From Ficedula albicollis (taxonomy: Eukaryota; Chordata; Aves; Passeriformes; Muscicapidae), in assembly GCF_000247815.1 (NCBI RefSeq), contig NC_021678.1, positions 23,575,036-23,639,035 on the forward strand: a DNA stretch of 64,000 nucleotides, read 5' to 3'. The first letter of the stretch is position 1, and each line of letters opens with the position of its first letter. The notes below the pieces were generated by a model. It saw nothing but the letters and a program-made list of their open reading frames with translations. It searched no databases and was not told the origin of the DNA. This document shows, one piece after another, positions 1 to 13,120 of this stretch. The position numbers and the translations under genes are program-made.

Positions 1-3000
1 AGTGGCTCACTGTGTGTGCACTACAGAGATGAGGTGCTGCTGGAGTGCCAGGGTGTGAGACAGCCAGGGGTAGGGAATCCATCAGTGGGTCCAGCCCCAT
101 GGTGTACCACACCACTCCTCCACATCTCTGACCTGCAGCACACAGGCCACCCCACGGCCGGGACACCACGGCCACGGCCTCCCCCGAGCCCTGCGCTCCG
201 AGCCGGCTTCCGCCAGCTCTGCTCCTCGTCAGCTGAGCAGGGGAAATGCCCTGCTCTTGCCCAGGGCAGATAAGAGAGATGGATAAGGGCGGGGGCAGAG
301 GGGAGGCCGGCATTTGGGTAGCTTGGCTGACTTTACAGAGAGCACTTGTTTTGCTGAGCCCTGCAGCTTAACCCTTCCTTCCCCAAGGCCAGGGTAAGCT
401 GGCAGTGGGAGAGAGCTGGACCTTTGGACAACTCCTGACAATACCACCCTAATGGGCTCACTGCTTTTAGGTCTTCTCCATGTTTAAAATGAGCCCTGTT
501 GAGCTGGCATCACTTGTTTCTGGCTCCTCCATCCTTAGGCAGGGAAGGCAGCATCCTCTCTCCCAAAATGTTTGCAGGAGAACTGCCACTCCCATCCTGC
601 AACACAGCAGCCTGGTGGCTGGTGATTTGTTATCTACTGGCATGGAGGGCTTCAATCCTCTGTCTGCAGCTGTACTTGCAGGACATGCCAGACCAGGCTT
701 CCCTGGACCTTTTCTTGGTCCTCCTGACACCAGCTGAGATGCAAACTCAGAATTTTTCTGTTTTATTCTTCCTACCTGATTTCTTCTGAGAGGGAAGGAC
801 TGGCTCCAGCAGGTGTCCTGGTGAGATGCTGAACAGGCACCCCAGCCCTTCTCAGCATATGTTCACATGTGGCTGCAAAGTTGCAAGCTGCAGCTTCTGC
901 CTCTCCTCACAGCCATAGCTGGGAGAGGGAGGTTATTAGAGGGGAGGGCTCAAGCTGTGCTTTGAATATGACATCCAGCCAGGTGAATATCTGGGGGTTT
1001 TACAAGTAGCCCAAAAGTTGCTGTCCCCCGCTCCCCTCCCACATTCTCAAACCAGCAGAGTGCAGGCAGCAGGGGAAAGCTGCTGAAGGGTATGAGCCCT
1101 TCCCACCCCGCCAGGGCTCGGGGGCTGCTCTGCAGAGACCCCATCACTCACACTTTCAGGCCTGCCAAGCCAAAGGCACAGTAATTGCAAGCCAGATACC
1201 CCCCCCCACTTCCGAGGCAGTGTGCTCTGGCAGTGACCAGGCACAGGGGCTCCCATTTCCGCCTGCCTCCAGCTGTTACGGAGCAGAGAAGTGACAGAGA
1301 GCAGCCCCGGGGCAGAGAGGGCTGCGAGGAGAGACAGCAACCAGCACTCTGATAAGGCAAGTCCCTGCTGAGCACCTCCTTGCTTTCGAGATAATGCACC
1401 ACAGGCACTCCCTGAGGGATACCTGTGCTCTCTGCAGGTTGTGCCCTCGCATGGATTGTGCCTGCTTCAGCTCGTCCCCTTCTCTCCATGGAGTCAGACC
1501 CCAGTCCCAAATTCCGCGCCCATGAAGGGGGGAAAGCCCAGATCATAGGGAACAAACCCAGGACATCAGATGAGCACACAAGCAGAGATACAACCAGGAC
1601 CATCCCCACACCACTAAGGATAGGTCTTTCCCCCACAGGTGAAATCAAAAAGTCACCTGCAATGCAAGTAGAGTGTGGTGGGGCCCTCCAGCTCTCCCTG
1701 GGCTGGTGCTGCTCCTGATGAATCTGCACAGGGATTATTACCTCAAGGGGACAGGCAAGATACTTAAGTCCCTTCACTTGATCCACATTCAACATCCCAC
1801 TCAGAGCCTCAGTAATGGTCATGGATAGAGTCACATCAGCAGCTCTTGGGCTTTTCAAGCCAGAGGAAGTGGAGCTTTCAACAGACACAGCTGAGAAGAG
1901 AAAAAAAAAAAAAAGCAGTCTCAAGTTAAAACCCTTTACAGGCTCCAGCAGGCACCGGTGCTGGCAGAACCAGAGGGTGTTACCCTGCATCAATCCCAGC
2001 ATAAAACCTCTGCTGTCAACACCAGCTAAAGAGCCCACAAAAGCTGCCCCACACACAGCTCTGCCAGCACTTCAACCAAGCTGGGGCACAGAGGCTGCTT
2101 GCACAGCTTTATCTAGCTGGAAAGCCCTCCTTAAGATAGGAAGCTGCTTGCTGTGCTGGAAGGAGCTGCAGGTGCCTGGAGCTGGTTCAGCCCCAGACTG
2201 CCTTTTGGCTGGCTTGGGACAAAGCTCCTCATCTCCCATCTCTTGGTAGAGAAGGGAATATCTGTTGTCTAATATAGCACAAGTAAAACTTGAATCAGGG
2301 GAGCTGCTTCTCCTTGAGGCCACTCCTCAAACCAGAGCACAGGGCAGTCACATGAACCCCATTTTCATGGGGAAACAGTATGGGCAGTCCCTGCACCACT
2401 TCTCACATCTCTTCCACCTACTGTACTGTTCTCTGCAGGAGTGGGTACTGGGGTTTGCAAGATTGTTCCCAAACAGAAGGAGCACAGCTAGGATGCAAAA
2501 CCAAGGAGAGGAGGCAAAAAAAGCCACGGGGGGAAGTGCCAGCATTCAAGTGGTAGGCCTACAGCAAGGACAGGGAGAAAGCAGCATCTGGATCATGGTA
2601 GGCGATGAATATGGGATGGTGCAACATCCTTCAGCCCTCACCTGTACACAGAGGTGCCTCCAGACATAGCTGGACCTGTTGAGACACCTCAGCTGAGCCA
2701 CCCTCCTGACAAGCTCTTGCTTTTCACCAGCTCTTGAACAAATCCATTTCTGGAGGGCCACCCATGCAGCCCAGTGGCCAGCACACATGCTTGCTGCAGC
2801 ACAAGGCACCAGCTGTTCCACACGCCTCACATCATCTCACCTTGCACAGCCTCCCTGCCTCCAGGAGGCTCAGCTTTGCCCTCTGCCTCCTCTTAAAGGC
2901 AGCCCAGGGGTGGCAAGGGTAGAGCAGAAAAAGGCTGCCCAGGTGGAGCTGACTTAGGAAGGGATGTGGATGAGAAAGTTTTGGAGAGAGGGATTGAACT

Positions 3001-3032
3001 CAAGGCTTTAATCTGACCTTGCAAGCAAGCAA
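1..3032. other. Intergenic, no gene recognised
   Basis: No ORF here shows recognisable protein family signatures or a chain of exons with splice sites. The longest open frame (1148-2056, minus strand) has no recognisable domain and looks like chance in stop-poor, GC-rich sequence. An A14 tract lies near 1901. By synteny with other vertebrates this is the side facing TLX1, so distal regulatory sequence is possible but cannot be shown from sequence alone. Confidence 0.6.
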
Positions 3033-3387
3033 GGATGACTGGGCAGCTGTACAGGGTGCAGCATTTCACACCTCACCCCTGTCCTTACAATAATTCCCAT
3101 TTCCCCCTGGTCTGGCTCATATCTCCATGCACTGCCCAGTGTGATGCCAGGGCAGAGCCCTTCCCTGGATGACTGGGCAGCTGTACAGGGTGCAGCATTT
3201 CACACCTCACCCCTGTCCTTACAGTAATTCCCATTTCCCCCTGGTCTGGCTCATATCTCCATGCACTGCCCAGGATTCCAAATTCTGCAGGACACACAGA
3301 GCTGAATTTGTTTTGCTGCATGTCCCGCAGTGCCAAATTCTGCAGGAAACACAGAGCTGAATTTGTTTTGCTGCATGTCCCTGCAGC
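3033..3387. repeat. Nested short tandem duplications (107 bp and 55 bp units)
   Basis: A 107-bp segment at 3033-3139 recurs almost exactly at 3177-3283 (144 bp apart; the visible difference is caataa versus cagtaa). Overlapping the end of the second copy, a 55-bp unit at 3278-3332 is repeated at 3333-3387. The units do not resemble CR1 or a simple microsatellite. They belong to the set of recent local duplications seen across the window. Confidence 0.9.
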
Positions 3388-3450
3388 CAGCTTGCCCAAC
3401 CTCCCCCCACAGCTAGCACCCCGCCACTTGCTGTGACTGATACAGGGAAC

Positions 3451-3710
3451 CTGGTGCTTTTATTAAACTCTTTGCTTCCTGTTTTAAGCTTAATAATAAA
3501 TTGCATGTCACATTACGGCTGTGTTTATTAAAACCCATTGGCGTGGGCTCTGCTCTGCAACAGCATTTGAATTATTGAAAGCAACCCCCCATGGAGACCT
3601 ATTTGTTGCAAACGCAGGAGAATTTATTTCCATTTTGTTTATCAGGCAGTGTAAGTGCTGGGTGGAGGCAGGGAAGCTGTCTTGCTATTTTATTTTCTCT
3701 CTGAGCCACT
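3451..3710. promoter_or_regulatory. AT-rich island, possible distal regulatory element
   Basis: An AT-rich block in otherwise GC-rich intergenic DNA, with repeated TTATTAAA, TAATAATAAAT, ATTATTG and TTTATT cores. It has no coding signal. The composition and homeodomain-type cores resemble conserved non-coding elements around developmental genes. The call is inference only, because conservation cannot be tested here. Confidence 0.25.
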
Positions 3711-4369
3711 ACAGCACGGTGAAGAGGTGCCGTGCAGAAGATGGGAAAAAAACCACCCCCAGCAGGGGTGGGAACAGGTTGGGGACAGAAGTCCTGGGGT
3801 AGCTGGTCACTCTGCCCTGAAGGTGTCTCTGGCTCTGGTTGAGTTCTGCATGTGTAGTTGCTTTGTGCCTCAGTTTACCCGTTTGCAGAGCAAGGTTACA
3901 GTGCTGCTTCCATCCAGGAATGACCAGTGATCAGCTCAGGCTCAATGAGCCTCTGCCAGAAGCCATCAATCTCCCACGGGACATCATGGCGTGGGGGGAC
4001 TGTCAAGGTGGCCATGAGGGGTGTTTACCCTTTTGCAGCCCTCGTTCAAGGCAGACACCCAAAGATTGCAGCTGAACATCTCCAGGCTCTGCCTCACCCC
4101 AGCTCTGCCTGCAGCAGCCGTCCAAAGTGAGCGTCCAGAGGATGCTCTGGTGATCATCCCGAGAGACAGTTCACACTCATGTCCCTTGTGATCGCCCCTC
4201 CCAGCAAGGCAGAGGTCACGGAGCGGGCATGGATGGGTGTGAGGGTCAGGGTGCTCCAGGCTGCCCAGCGCAGTGGCAGGGCCGGTGGCTTTGCCAGGAG
4301 ATGGCACTGTTCAACCCCTAATCACAGCCCTGGCCCAAACCCGGCTCTGCCATGGAGCCACGGATGCTC

Positions 4370-4904
4370 CACAAGAAGCACGGCCGGCAGGTTGAGGGAA
4401 GTGATTCTGTCCCTCCACTCTGCTTTTGTGAGACCCTGCCTGAGTGCTGTGTCCAGCTCTGGGGCTCCCAGCATAAGAAGAATGTGGACTTGCTGGAGCA
4501 GGTCCACGATGATGCTCAGAGGGCTGGAGACAGGCTGAGAGAGTTGGGCCTGAAGAGGAGTAGGCTGAAGAAGAGAAGGCTCCAGGAACACCTTAAAGCA
4601 CCTTCCAGAACCTAAAGGATCTAGAGGAGAGCTGGAGAATTACTTTTGACAAGGGCATATAGTGATAGAAATGTGGTAAATGGCTTTAAACTGAAAGAGA
4701 GTAAGTTTAGATCAGATATTAGAAAGAAATTCTTTTTTGTGGGGCTGGTGAGAAACCAGCATAGGCTTCCCAGAGACATTGTGGACTCCCCAGCTCCAGA
4801 AATGTTCAAGACCAGACTGGGTGGGGCCCTGAGCAACCTGGTCTAGTGGAAGGTGGAACTAAATGATCTCTAAGGTCCCTTCCAAATTATTCCATGACTC
4901 CATG
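4370..4904 (+). mobile_element. CR1 LINE, 3'-terminal fragment
   Basis: The sequence follows the avian CR1 3' end. It has the gagaccctgcctgagtgctgtgtccag-type segment, then caggctgagagagttggg, then a tggctttaaactgaaagag block with agatattagaaagaaattctt, and then the gagcaacctggtctagtgg and aaggtcccttcc blocks. It ends in degenerate copies of the CR1 terminal octamer (attccatgactccatg). It is 5'-truncated, as most CR1 copies are, and carries no intact reverse transcriptase. Divergence from the consensus recalled from memory suggests an old insertion. The left edge is approximate. Confidence 0.93.
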
Positions 4905-7900
4905 TGCCTCCTGCCCAGGCCCAGACAAGGACAGGTTCCAGCACCCCCAAGGGCAGGGAAGGACAGGGACAGCATGTTTTTGTTACTGGAGCGTATTTAC
5001 TTGCCAGACTTGGTGGGTTTTCCCTGCAGACCACAAAACCCTGTGGTTGGCAGCGGGTCAGAGGGTGCATCTCCAGGGTCTTCCAGGTCCTGGCAGGACA
5101 AGCCACCCTTTCCTTGTACCCAGGCTCGCAGTGACCTCTGGTGCCCTGGGAGGTATCCACACCCTGCTCATCCCAGGTGGACAGGAGGAGTCGGTGCTGT
5201 GCCTGGGCCAGTGGCCACGTCAACACTTCCCAGCCCAGCTCTCCCAATCCCTGACACCAGCCTGACCTCTGGGCTCAGCTGATCCGGTGCTCTGAGTGCA
5301 GTCTGCTGGGCTGGCAGGGGCTGCTCAGCCCCCTCTGACCCAGAAACCAACCGTGCCAAAAATCAGCCAGCAAAGGAATTTGGTGCTGCATGCTATTGGG
5401 GCACATCCTCTGAACCCACACAGACACCAGGTTTGGTCAGGTCCCTGGGACCCTCTGTGTGCCTGGAGCTGAAAACAGGATCTGCAGTGCTGCCCTCCTT
5501 GGGGCAGGGGCTGCAGGAAACATCTGAGCAGCCAGCAGCAGGGGTGAACAAACGTTTTTAGAGCCAACAAATATCCTCAATTAATCTGTGGCAGTGACTG
5601 ATTCCAGCCGTGCAAGTAATATTGGCTTCTTTAATTTTTAAGTGACTGGAAATGGCAAGACTGGGAGCTGGGATGAGGAGAAACCAGCCCTCTCTGTGCC
5701 CCTGGAGCCACTCTGCTGCCCTTCACCTTCACCTGAGCTCCAGCCTGCCAGCCAGGCAGCCCTCTCCCACAGTGGGATCCGAGGAGTCTGGGAGGCACAG
5801 CCCTTGGTTTGGTCAATTTTGGCCAAGAGCTTTTGCTCAAGTTCCCCTCTCTCTTGGTCACTACACCCCCACTGCTCTTCCTGCCAGGCAGGAGCCACCA
5901 GCAGCCCCTGCCAGCCCCCATACAGGGTATGAAGGCACTGGGTGTGATGCAGAGGGGGCAAGGACTGATTGCCCAGGCAGGGCATTGTCCTGCAGAGCAC
6001 ACGGAGAGCCAGGGATGGAGCGTGTGACCCATCCAACACTCTCCAGCCAGACCAAAGCTGCATCCACACCCAGCAGGACCTGGATTTGTGCCAGCACAGG
6101 CAGGGCAAGCCTGGCCCTGAGGAGGGTTGGCATGGCAGCCCTGGCCAGGGGCCAGCCCCGGGCACCGGCAGGGAGCCCAGCAAGCAGCTCCTGACTGCTG
6201 AAACTCTGGGACACTCTCGGATTTCCCCGTGGCAGCCTCAGCCTGAGTGTGGCCCAGTTCCACCAGCTCATTTGTGTGCAAAACAGGAAAGGGATCAGGA
6301 TGGTTAAAAAAGGCCCGGCTTCTCTGAAAGCATGTTTTACACCCAAAAAAAGCAAAATAAGAGTCAGTGGCACACTCCTGTCCCTGGTCCCTCCTGAATA
6401 GTCTCCAGCTGATCAGCCCAGGAGGATTCTGTTACACTGTTAGATGGAAGGAGAGGCTGAGGCATCAATGCCTTTTGCATTTCTCAGGCTGAGAAGGGGT
6501 TTTCTGCCAGAAGGGGTAGGCACTCCAGCAGGCAGGGCAGCTGTGCCCCATCAAGCTGTGGTGCAGGGGGCCAGGACTGGCCCAGCCTCAGCGTCTGCAG
6601 GAATTTTGTTCTGCTGCCAATTCCAGACAAATCCCTTTTATTTGCTTGTTCAGGTTTCAGTGCTGTAACTGTGTCATCTGAGCCAGCTCTCAAGAGAAAA
6701 AGGAAGAAAAGAAAAGAAAAACATGTGAAGGAGAGTAGCACGGGACCTGAGCCACCAGCCTTATTGCATCCTGCCTGCTCCTGCCTGGGGTCTGGCCAAT
6801 TCCTTCCTCACAGGGTCTGGCTCCCTGCTGCAGCTCTGGACCTCCCTGGAGCTGGGACTGAGTCACTGGGAGTGGTTTGGTCCATACGGAGGTTTTGAGC
6901 ACCAGAAGTCCAGTAAAAGCTGCTGCTTTGGGGGGTAAAGCACCCCTTGAATGTGAGATCAGCCCCAGAGTGCCCATAGGAAGGGTCTTTACAGCCCTCT
7001 CTGGGCACTGAGCAGCACAGTGCAGCTCTGAGCTTCCTTCCTGTGCTCCCCCCAAATAAAAGTTTGCCCTAAATCCCTAAAGCTCTGGGAGGTAGGTGGG
7101 GGTTTTTTTTGTTTTTTTAAATATAACATTTCCAGTGGAAACTGGACCATCCCTTTCCTTCACCAACCAGGCACAGATCTGCTCCACACTTGACAGGGCT
7201 GTGGTCACCTGGGTGGAGACCCTAGTGTCACAGAATTTAGGACCCCGAGATAAAAATGGGAAGCAGTGGGATGGAATCCAAACACATGGGAGTACAGTGA
7301 TTTGAGTCAATGCATCACCACTGCACAGGAGAGTGTCTGCTGGGTACCCCCAGTCCCAGCTGGGGTGGAAAGGACAGGACCCACACCAGGACCAGCTGTG
7401 AGCACTGGGATGGGCAGGAGGGCTCCTCAACTCAAGCACCCCACAATGGACAAGGCAGCATCCACAGTGTTTGCACCCTTCCTCACCCCCATAATAATCC
7501 TTGTGGATGCAAGTCAGCTGGCCTTGGCTTTGACCTACATGTGTATTTTAAATAACATCAACCAAAATGACAAAGGAAAGCATGAAGTCAGTCAAAGGCA
7601 TGGAAGGGAAAACATGAAGTCAGTCAAAAAAAGGCCAAAGTGTTTCTGACCACAAGGGTGGTTCAGCTGGAGAAAAGACAGCACTGAAAGCCACAAGTGC
7701 CTGGTTTCCTCAAATCACTACTTTTCTGGTTAAAAACAAAACAAAACAGAAGGGTTTTTTGGCAGCAGATTCCTCAAGTTCTGGGGAGAAGCTGGGATGT
7801 CTCTGTGCTTGGGGCATACGGAGCAGACTGGGGGTGACACACTGGTTATCACAGTCAGGTCCCAGCTCTCTGCTCCAGCTTCCCCAAAAATTATTCATAT

Positions 7901-8165
7901 AGGACATAATGCCCCTACCCTGGCCTCACTCTCCCAAAGGGGGCTGTCTCCATCCCCAGCACCAAGTCCTCATCACACACGGCACAGCTGTCCCCACACT
8001 GTCCTACCTGCCACTGTCTCCACTCAGTGCCAGAGGACAGATCCACCCTGCTCCAGGCAGAGCTGCCCCTGGGCCCCTTTGCACCAAGCAGCCAGCATCC
8101 CATCCCCCAGCACCCCAAAAGGATGTGTCACCTCGTCCCCCACCCCAAAAAACAGGCTGCTGTGC
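4905..8165. other. Intergenic and probable KAZALD1 3' flank
   Basis: No protein gene was recognised. The part nearest 8340 should include the 3' UTR of KAZALD1 (minus strand). A reverse-strand AATAAA (tttatt at 6637-6642) is one possible distal polyadenylation signal, but the true 3' end is unresolved. An AT-rich patch with aattaat and taatttttaa lies around 5575-5645. Confidence 0.5.
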
Positions 8166-8289
8166 TGTTCAGAGAAGGAGTTTTGGGCTGAGGGTGCTTG
8201 CTCCAGAGATGTCCCCAAGCCCAGCAGCATTGTTCAGAGAAGGAGTTTTGGGCTGAGGGTGCTTGCTCCAGAGATGTCCCCAAGCCCAG
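8166..8289. repeat. 65-bp tandem duplication in KAZALD1 3' UTR or flank
   Basis: The unit starting tgttcagagaaggag at 8166 is repeated at 8231 with no visible mismatch over about 59 bp. It lies just downstream of the KAZALD1 stop codon (8344-8346), so it is probably transcribed as 3' UTR. Confidence 0.92.
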
Positions 8290-8343
8290 GGAAGGGTTGA
8301 TGTGGGCAAGGTGATCTCTGCAGCTGGACACGCCATCTCTGGG

Positions 8344-11300
8344 CTAGTAGTAGTCCTCATCACTCTCCCCGTAGTCCTCAGGTGTCATGTGAGGCTTCGG
8401 CAGGGAGAAGTCTGTCAGGTTGAGCTGGTCTGAAATGGCAGCATGAGGACAATGTGACACTGCCACCCTGCTGTGCCTGCTCCCTTCCCCACCAGGACCA
8501 AAGCCAAACCATGCACAGCAGGTGTCTGGGGCATCCCCAGCACAGCCCTTTGCTCCAGCAGCTCTGCCGCACTGGTGCACCGTGCCCCAACATCCCCTCC
8601 CGTGTCCCCATGCTCTCATGGGACAAGGACATGGTGCTCACCTGGGGTGAAGACAGTCAGGCTGGCCAACGCCACCGCCTCCCCCACCCTGTTCCTGGCG
8701 AAGCAGCGGTACGTGCCCTCGTCCGTCACCCGCACGCCCTGGATCTGCAGCCAGCCTGTCACTTCGTATTTCTGGGGGCCGCCTCTGAACTGCAACAAGG
8801 GGGGATTTCTGTCAGCACTTGTGGCAGGAGCAGGGGGAGTCTGTGCCACACAGCCCCAGGTCCACTCTTTCAGCAGGCAGTGAGGTCCCAGGATTGCTCC
8901 GGCAGCAACCATGCTATTTTCTGTTTATCCCCAGGAACAAATAAGCTTTTCCTGATCCAGCTGGGCTGCAGCTGTGTTTGCAGGCTACTATTATGGTGAG
9001 GTGGCCAGGGGTGGAGGACAGTAGTTTCCTCCAGCCAGGCAGGGTAGTCCTGCTTGGGGTGAAGGTCCTCAGTCGGAGCCTGTGACAAGCTATGGGGAGG
9101 CTTGAAGGACAGAAAGATGGAAGGGGGTCATGGTGCCAGGTTCCACCTGCTCCTCTGGCTCCCTCCGTCCATTCCATCCCCGTTGGTGCCTGGCTGAGGT
9201 GCACGGCCCCTTTGCCTCTGCCCACACCCTCTAATAGCTAGGTACACCCAGCTGGGTGCTATATTTGGGGCTGGCCACAGGCATGATGCTGACCCCTGGG
9301 CTTGCCAGCTCTGGGAGGGCAGCCCTGCTGATGGGAAAAAAGGGCAGGAGCAGGTAGGAGCAGAGGACAACCAGGCTGTAAGGAACTCAGGAGGTCCTCT
9401 TTTCAGCCTTGCCAGTGGGACTGCAAGTGAAGCCAAAATGCAAAAATTACTAGAGGAAATCACAGAATAGAGCTATGCTGGTGGCTCTGATGGCACTGAG
9501 ACACCAGCCCTGGCTCAGTGAGTCCTCATGCTGTACAGCTGCCAGCCACCCCTTCTCATTCCCAGGCTTGGCCATTCCCAGAGAATGGCCACTCTCAAGT
9601 CTTGTTGTCCACGAGCTCTGAGCAGCACTGGGTGACCCTGGGGTCCTCTTCAATGCCCTAGGCACGCTGCTCACCTGGACAGAGATGTGGGGGTCATCTC
9701 CAGGCAGCAGCATCTCTGTGCCATCCTTCCTCCACTCAATGGATGCCATGGGGTAGGCAAAGACCTCGCAGCCGAAGACAACATCCTGCCCGGTGATGTT
9801 CCAAGTGTCATAGGGAGGAGAGGTGATCTGAGGCTCTGGGGAGGGGGGTAGAGAGCAGCGTGGGCTCAGGGGAGGTCCCACCATTGGCAGGTCCCATGGG
9901 GTCTCTTGGGCTGGTCTCTGGAGCAGCAGCATTTCATTCACACAGAGATGCTGGGACCCTTCCCATGTCTGTCTCCTCTCCCTGCCATGGCAGACCCTCA
10001 CCTTTCCCAAGGACATGGTCCCTCCTCACAGCTGGGACTGGGAGCTCCCTCCCCAGCCCCACCCAGTCCATGGAGGGCTGCCATCCCTGCTGGCCTCAGT
10101 TTCCCCCCCAAGCAGTGATGCTGAAGTGACCCATGCAGCAGGAAGAGTGCAATGACAGCAGTGTTACACAGCAAAGCTCTCCTGAGCAGTCAGAGCACGC
10201 TCCTCCTGTGGAGAAAGGCCAAGGGGCGCTCATCCAGCCTGAGGCTGGTGAGGATGGATGAGGTAGTGGAGCTTCCAGCCAAATGAGGCCTCTGCTCTGA
10301 CACAGGGCTCATGCCAGCAATGAAGGGAGTCAGCAGGTCCCCATCTCCTGGATGGAGCCAACAGCTCCAGGTTCCACATCCTCTCCCCGGAGGGAGAGAG
10401 TGAGGACCACCCTTCTTGCCCACACCTGCTCCATGATCTGGCCCATAGCATGAGCCAGAGGTCAAGGGAAGATTTCCACCTCCAAATATACCTGGGAGAA
10501 CACTCACAAACATGATGATCTGCAGAAAATAAGGTCAATCTTGGCACCTCTCAGGCTGTGGTGACAGCACTGGGTGACCTGTCCTGGACTGGGCAGCATG
10601 GGGCACGGCCTTCCTGCTAGACTGTCCCCTCTCAGCTCCCACTTGAGTTTTAAATGGGAGATGGAAATCACACAGCCAAGCCAAATCAACCCTGGTTTCT
10701 ATTTGCAGGAGGCAGGCACATTTCTCGGGAGCAACAGGCCAGTGTGAACCCAGCCCTGCCGCCAAGAATTTGCTAACAATTCCCTGGAACTTCCCCATCT
10801 GCTCCAGCAGGATTTCTTGCTTCCCATAAACTCCACTCCCTCTTGGCAAAGCTGCTCCCAGATTTCTCCAAGCACTGGATCTGCAAGGGGCACCCCCAGA
10901 GCAGCAGGGTGGGGGGACTAGTGGCAGCATGGAGCCCCCAGTGCAGTCCTGTCCCTGTGGTTTTGCTGCCAGGTTAAACAGTTAAGCCAGACCCCCTCGC
11001 TTGTCTCTTCCCACAGCCCCAGGGCCACTACCTGACTCGCAGGGACCTTCATGGGCCACAGTGAGGTTGGCATCGGGGTGGGCACGGGCAGCCTCCAGGA
11101 ACCTGCAGATCTGGGCGTAGGTTTTGCCGTCAGAGCCGCAGAGTGCCAGCTGGGAGAGGCAGGCGCACTGGGGCTCGGGCACCTCTCCGTGCCGCAGGTC
11201 CCCGGCGTCCAGGCGGCACTCCAGGTGCTCCCCACACTTGCCGTAGAAGTGGTTGGTGTTGTCCAGGTCACAGATCTGTCCCTCCAGGTTGGCACATTCC

Positions 11301-11539
11301 CAGCAGCAGTCGCAGGCATCCCGCACTGTGCCAGCCAGGCACCCGCGTGGCACCGGGCACTCCTCCGGCTGGCACTCGGTGCAGCCCTCCCCTTCCTCCA
11401 GCAGCCGCTGCCAGCCCCGCTGCAGGTACTCAGAGGTGCTGGGGAAAGCCTGGCCCAGCTGGAGCAAAGCCCAGTGCAAGGAAAGCAAGGAAAGCACGAG
11501 GCAAGAGATGCTGAGGGGCTTGGCTTCAGACATCCCCAT
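8344..11539 (-). CDS. KAZALD1: KAZALD1, Kazal-type serine peptidase inhibitor domain 1
   Basis: A secreted extracellular-matrix protein of the IGFBP-related family (IGFBP-rP10), linked to bone growth and regeneration. Four coding exons join in frame: 11032-11539, 9675-9835, 8642-8789 and 8344-8429, giving 300 residues (human is about 304). All introns are GT-AG. The N-terminus has a hydrophobic signal segment (about residues 11-31). Next come a cysteine-rich IGFBP domain (about 53-108, with GCLAG and CCWECANLEGQ), a Kazal domain (about 123-167, CACLSQLALCGSDGKTY) and one Ig domain starting at EPQITSPPYDTWN. The protein ends in an acidic tail ESDEDYY. The upstream start (MGM) was chosen; a second Met lies two codons later. 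A probable splice acceptor at 11632 precedes the start exon, with a tiny 5-codon uORF at 11609-11626. Neighbour SFXN3 is on the same strand, as in human. Confidence 0.96.
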
Positions 11540-13034
11540 GGCAATTCCTCTATCCCAATCCCACTGCCACTTGGATGGGGATTTCTGGCACTGCTCTGGT
11601 CTCCCTTTCTAGATCTGAGGAGCCATCCTGGCCTGTGAGAAGGGAGAAGGTGTGTTACTGGTGCAGGAAGTGTCTCCCACTCCTTTATCTCTTGGCTGGC
11701 TTGCTCTGAGCAGCAGCACTGCCTGATGTGCAGGGAAGGGCCAGTCCCTCTCACCCCCAGCCCTGCAGTCACAGCCTTTGCACCCTGGAGCTCCCCAACC
11801 AGCTCCTGCCCTGAGACACTGAATATCTTCTGGAGAGATAGTGCTGATGTCCCCAGCCCATCAGGTTTCATCCTTGATCCCTTGGCAGCCCAGCATAGCC
11901 TGAGAAGCCACAGGGCTGGCAGGGCACTGGACAGGCTGTTCTACAACATCATGGTTCAGCTCGTTTGTACCCTGCTCCTGGTCTCCTGTCAGAAAGTTGC
12001 TCTTAAGCCCCTTTCCTTCCACCCATTGCTCTGCAAGAGTCACAAACCCTTTTTTCCTCCCTCACCATCCATACAAGCACAATGGAGTGGCTGATCCTGC
12101 AGACAAGGTGCTCTTTCTGTGCTAGAGGCAGCCAAGCCAGGAGGATGCTCCCAGTCATGCCTGGCTTTTGTTCTCTCTCCCTCCCTGTGCTGTAACCCGT
12201 CTTTTTAGGCATCACCTTCTCGAGGAGGGGAAAAAATGCCCACTTCCCAGAAGGTTTTGTGACCCCCACAGTTATCACACAGGCAACTGAGGCTGAGCAT
12301 GGAGGAGCTCAGTGCACAGGTGAGCAACCACTGGACTGACAGCAGACCCAGTGTGGTCAGCCTGTACCAGCACAGCGGGATCCCTACCCTCAAACCCCAA
12401 GCCTGCATTACTACCCAGGGTGAGAAGCTGATCTACTCCGGGATTCCAACCTCTTCTGGGGGGGAAAATGGGGTATCTCAGAGCCTGTCCCCAGAGGGGG
12501 TGACAATGAATCAAATCCCTTTGCAAACACCTCTCCCTGCCCCCTGTTATACCCTGGCTGCCTTCCCCGAGATGGGGTGAAATTATGGTCCTCCGCCCCA
12601 GGGCGAGCGGGGCTGGGGTCGGGATCTAGGCGGGCAAGCTGTCCGCTCCCCTCCCACTGGGAACAGCACCGAAGGGCAAGCTGCAGCCCCCCACTACAGC
12701 CCCACTCTCAGGGCTACCACAGCCAAGAGCCGGGCTGGGGATGGCCCGGACAGTGGGTTACACATATGCATCCCCCGGATAACAAACCGTGCAGATTTGA
12801 CCCGTTTATCAGAGACCAGCAGGCACCCCAGGGGTGGAAAGGACAGAGGGTCCCAGTGCCGGAGCCCTCCCCCCGCCCACCCTACCCCAGTCTGTACGGA
12901 GTAAGGCTCCATCCCCCGATGGGTGCGGGGGGCCAGAGAAAGGGTGCGGGGCAATAGCAAAGTTGGTCTCTGGCTCCTCGTGCCTGGGGCGCAGGAGCTG
13001 GGGATGCTGGAAGAGTGCTGGGAAGAGGCACGAC
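11540..13034. other. KAZALD1 5' intron, no other gene
   Basis: The sequence runs between the first coding exon and the predicted non-coding first exon. A few bases of 5' UTR extend to about 11632, where a minus-strand acceptor (tctcacag) is visible. The rest shows no supported coding exon. Long open frames across 12694-13588 are driven by GC-rich composition and a G run and are not genes. Confidence 0.6.
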
Positions 13035-13060
13035 TCCCCTTGGGGTCCCCCAGGAGCCCC

Positions 13061-13120
<60 letters not shown>

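Noticed and set aside
1148..2056. 302-codon open frame on the minus strand
   Set aside because: No domain, no recognisable homology and no splice or promoter context. Such frames are expected by chance in GC-rich sequence with few stops.
4352..4846. Open frames around 4352-4846 on both strands
   Set aside because: They lie inside the CR1 3' fragment, which is non-coding at this end.
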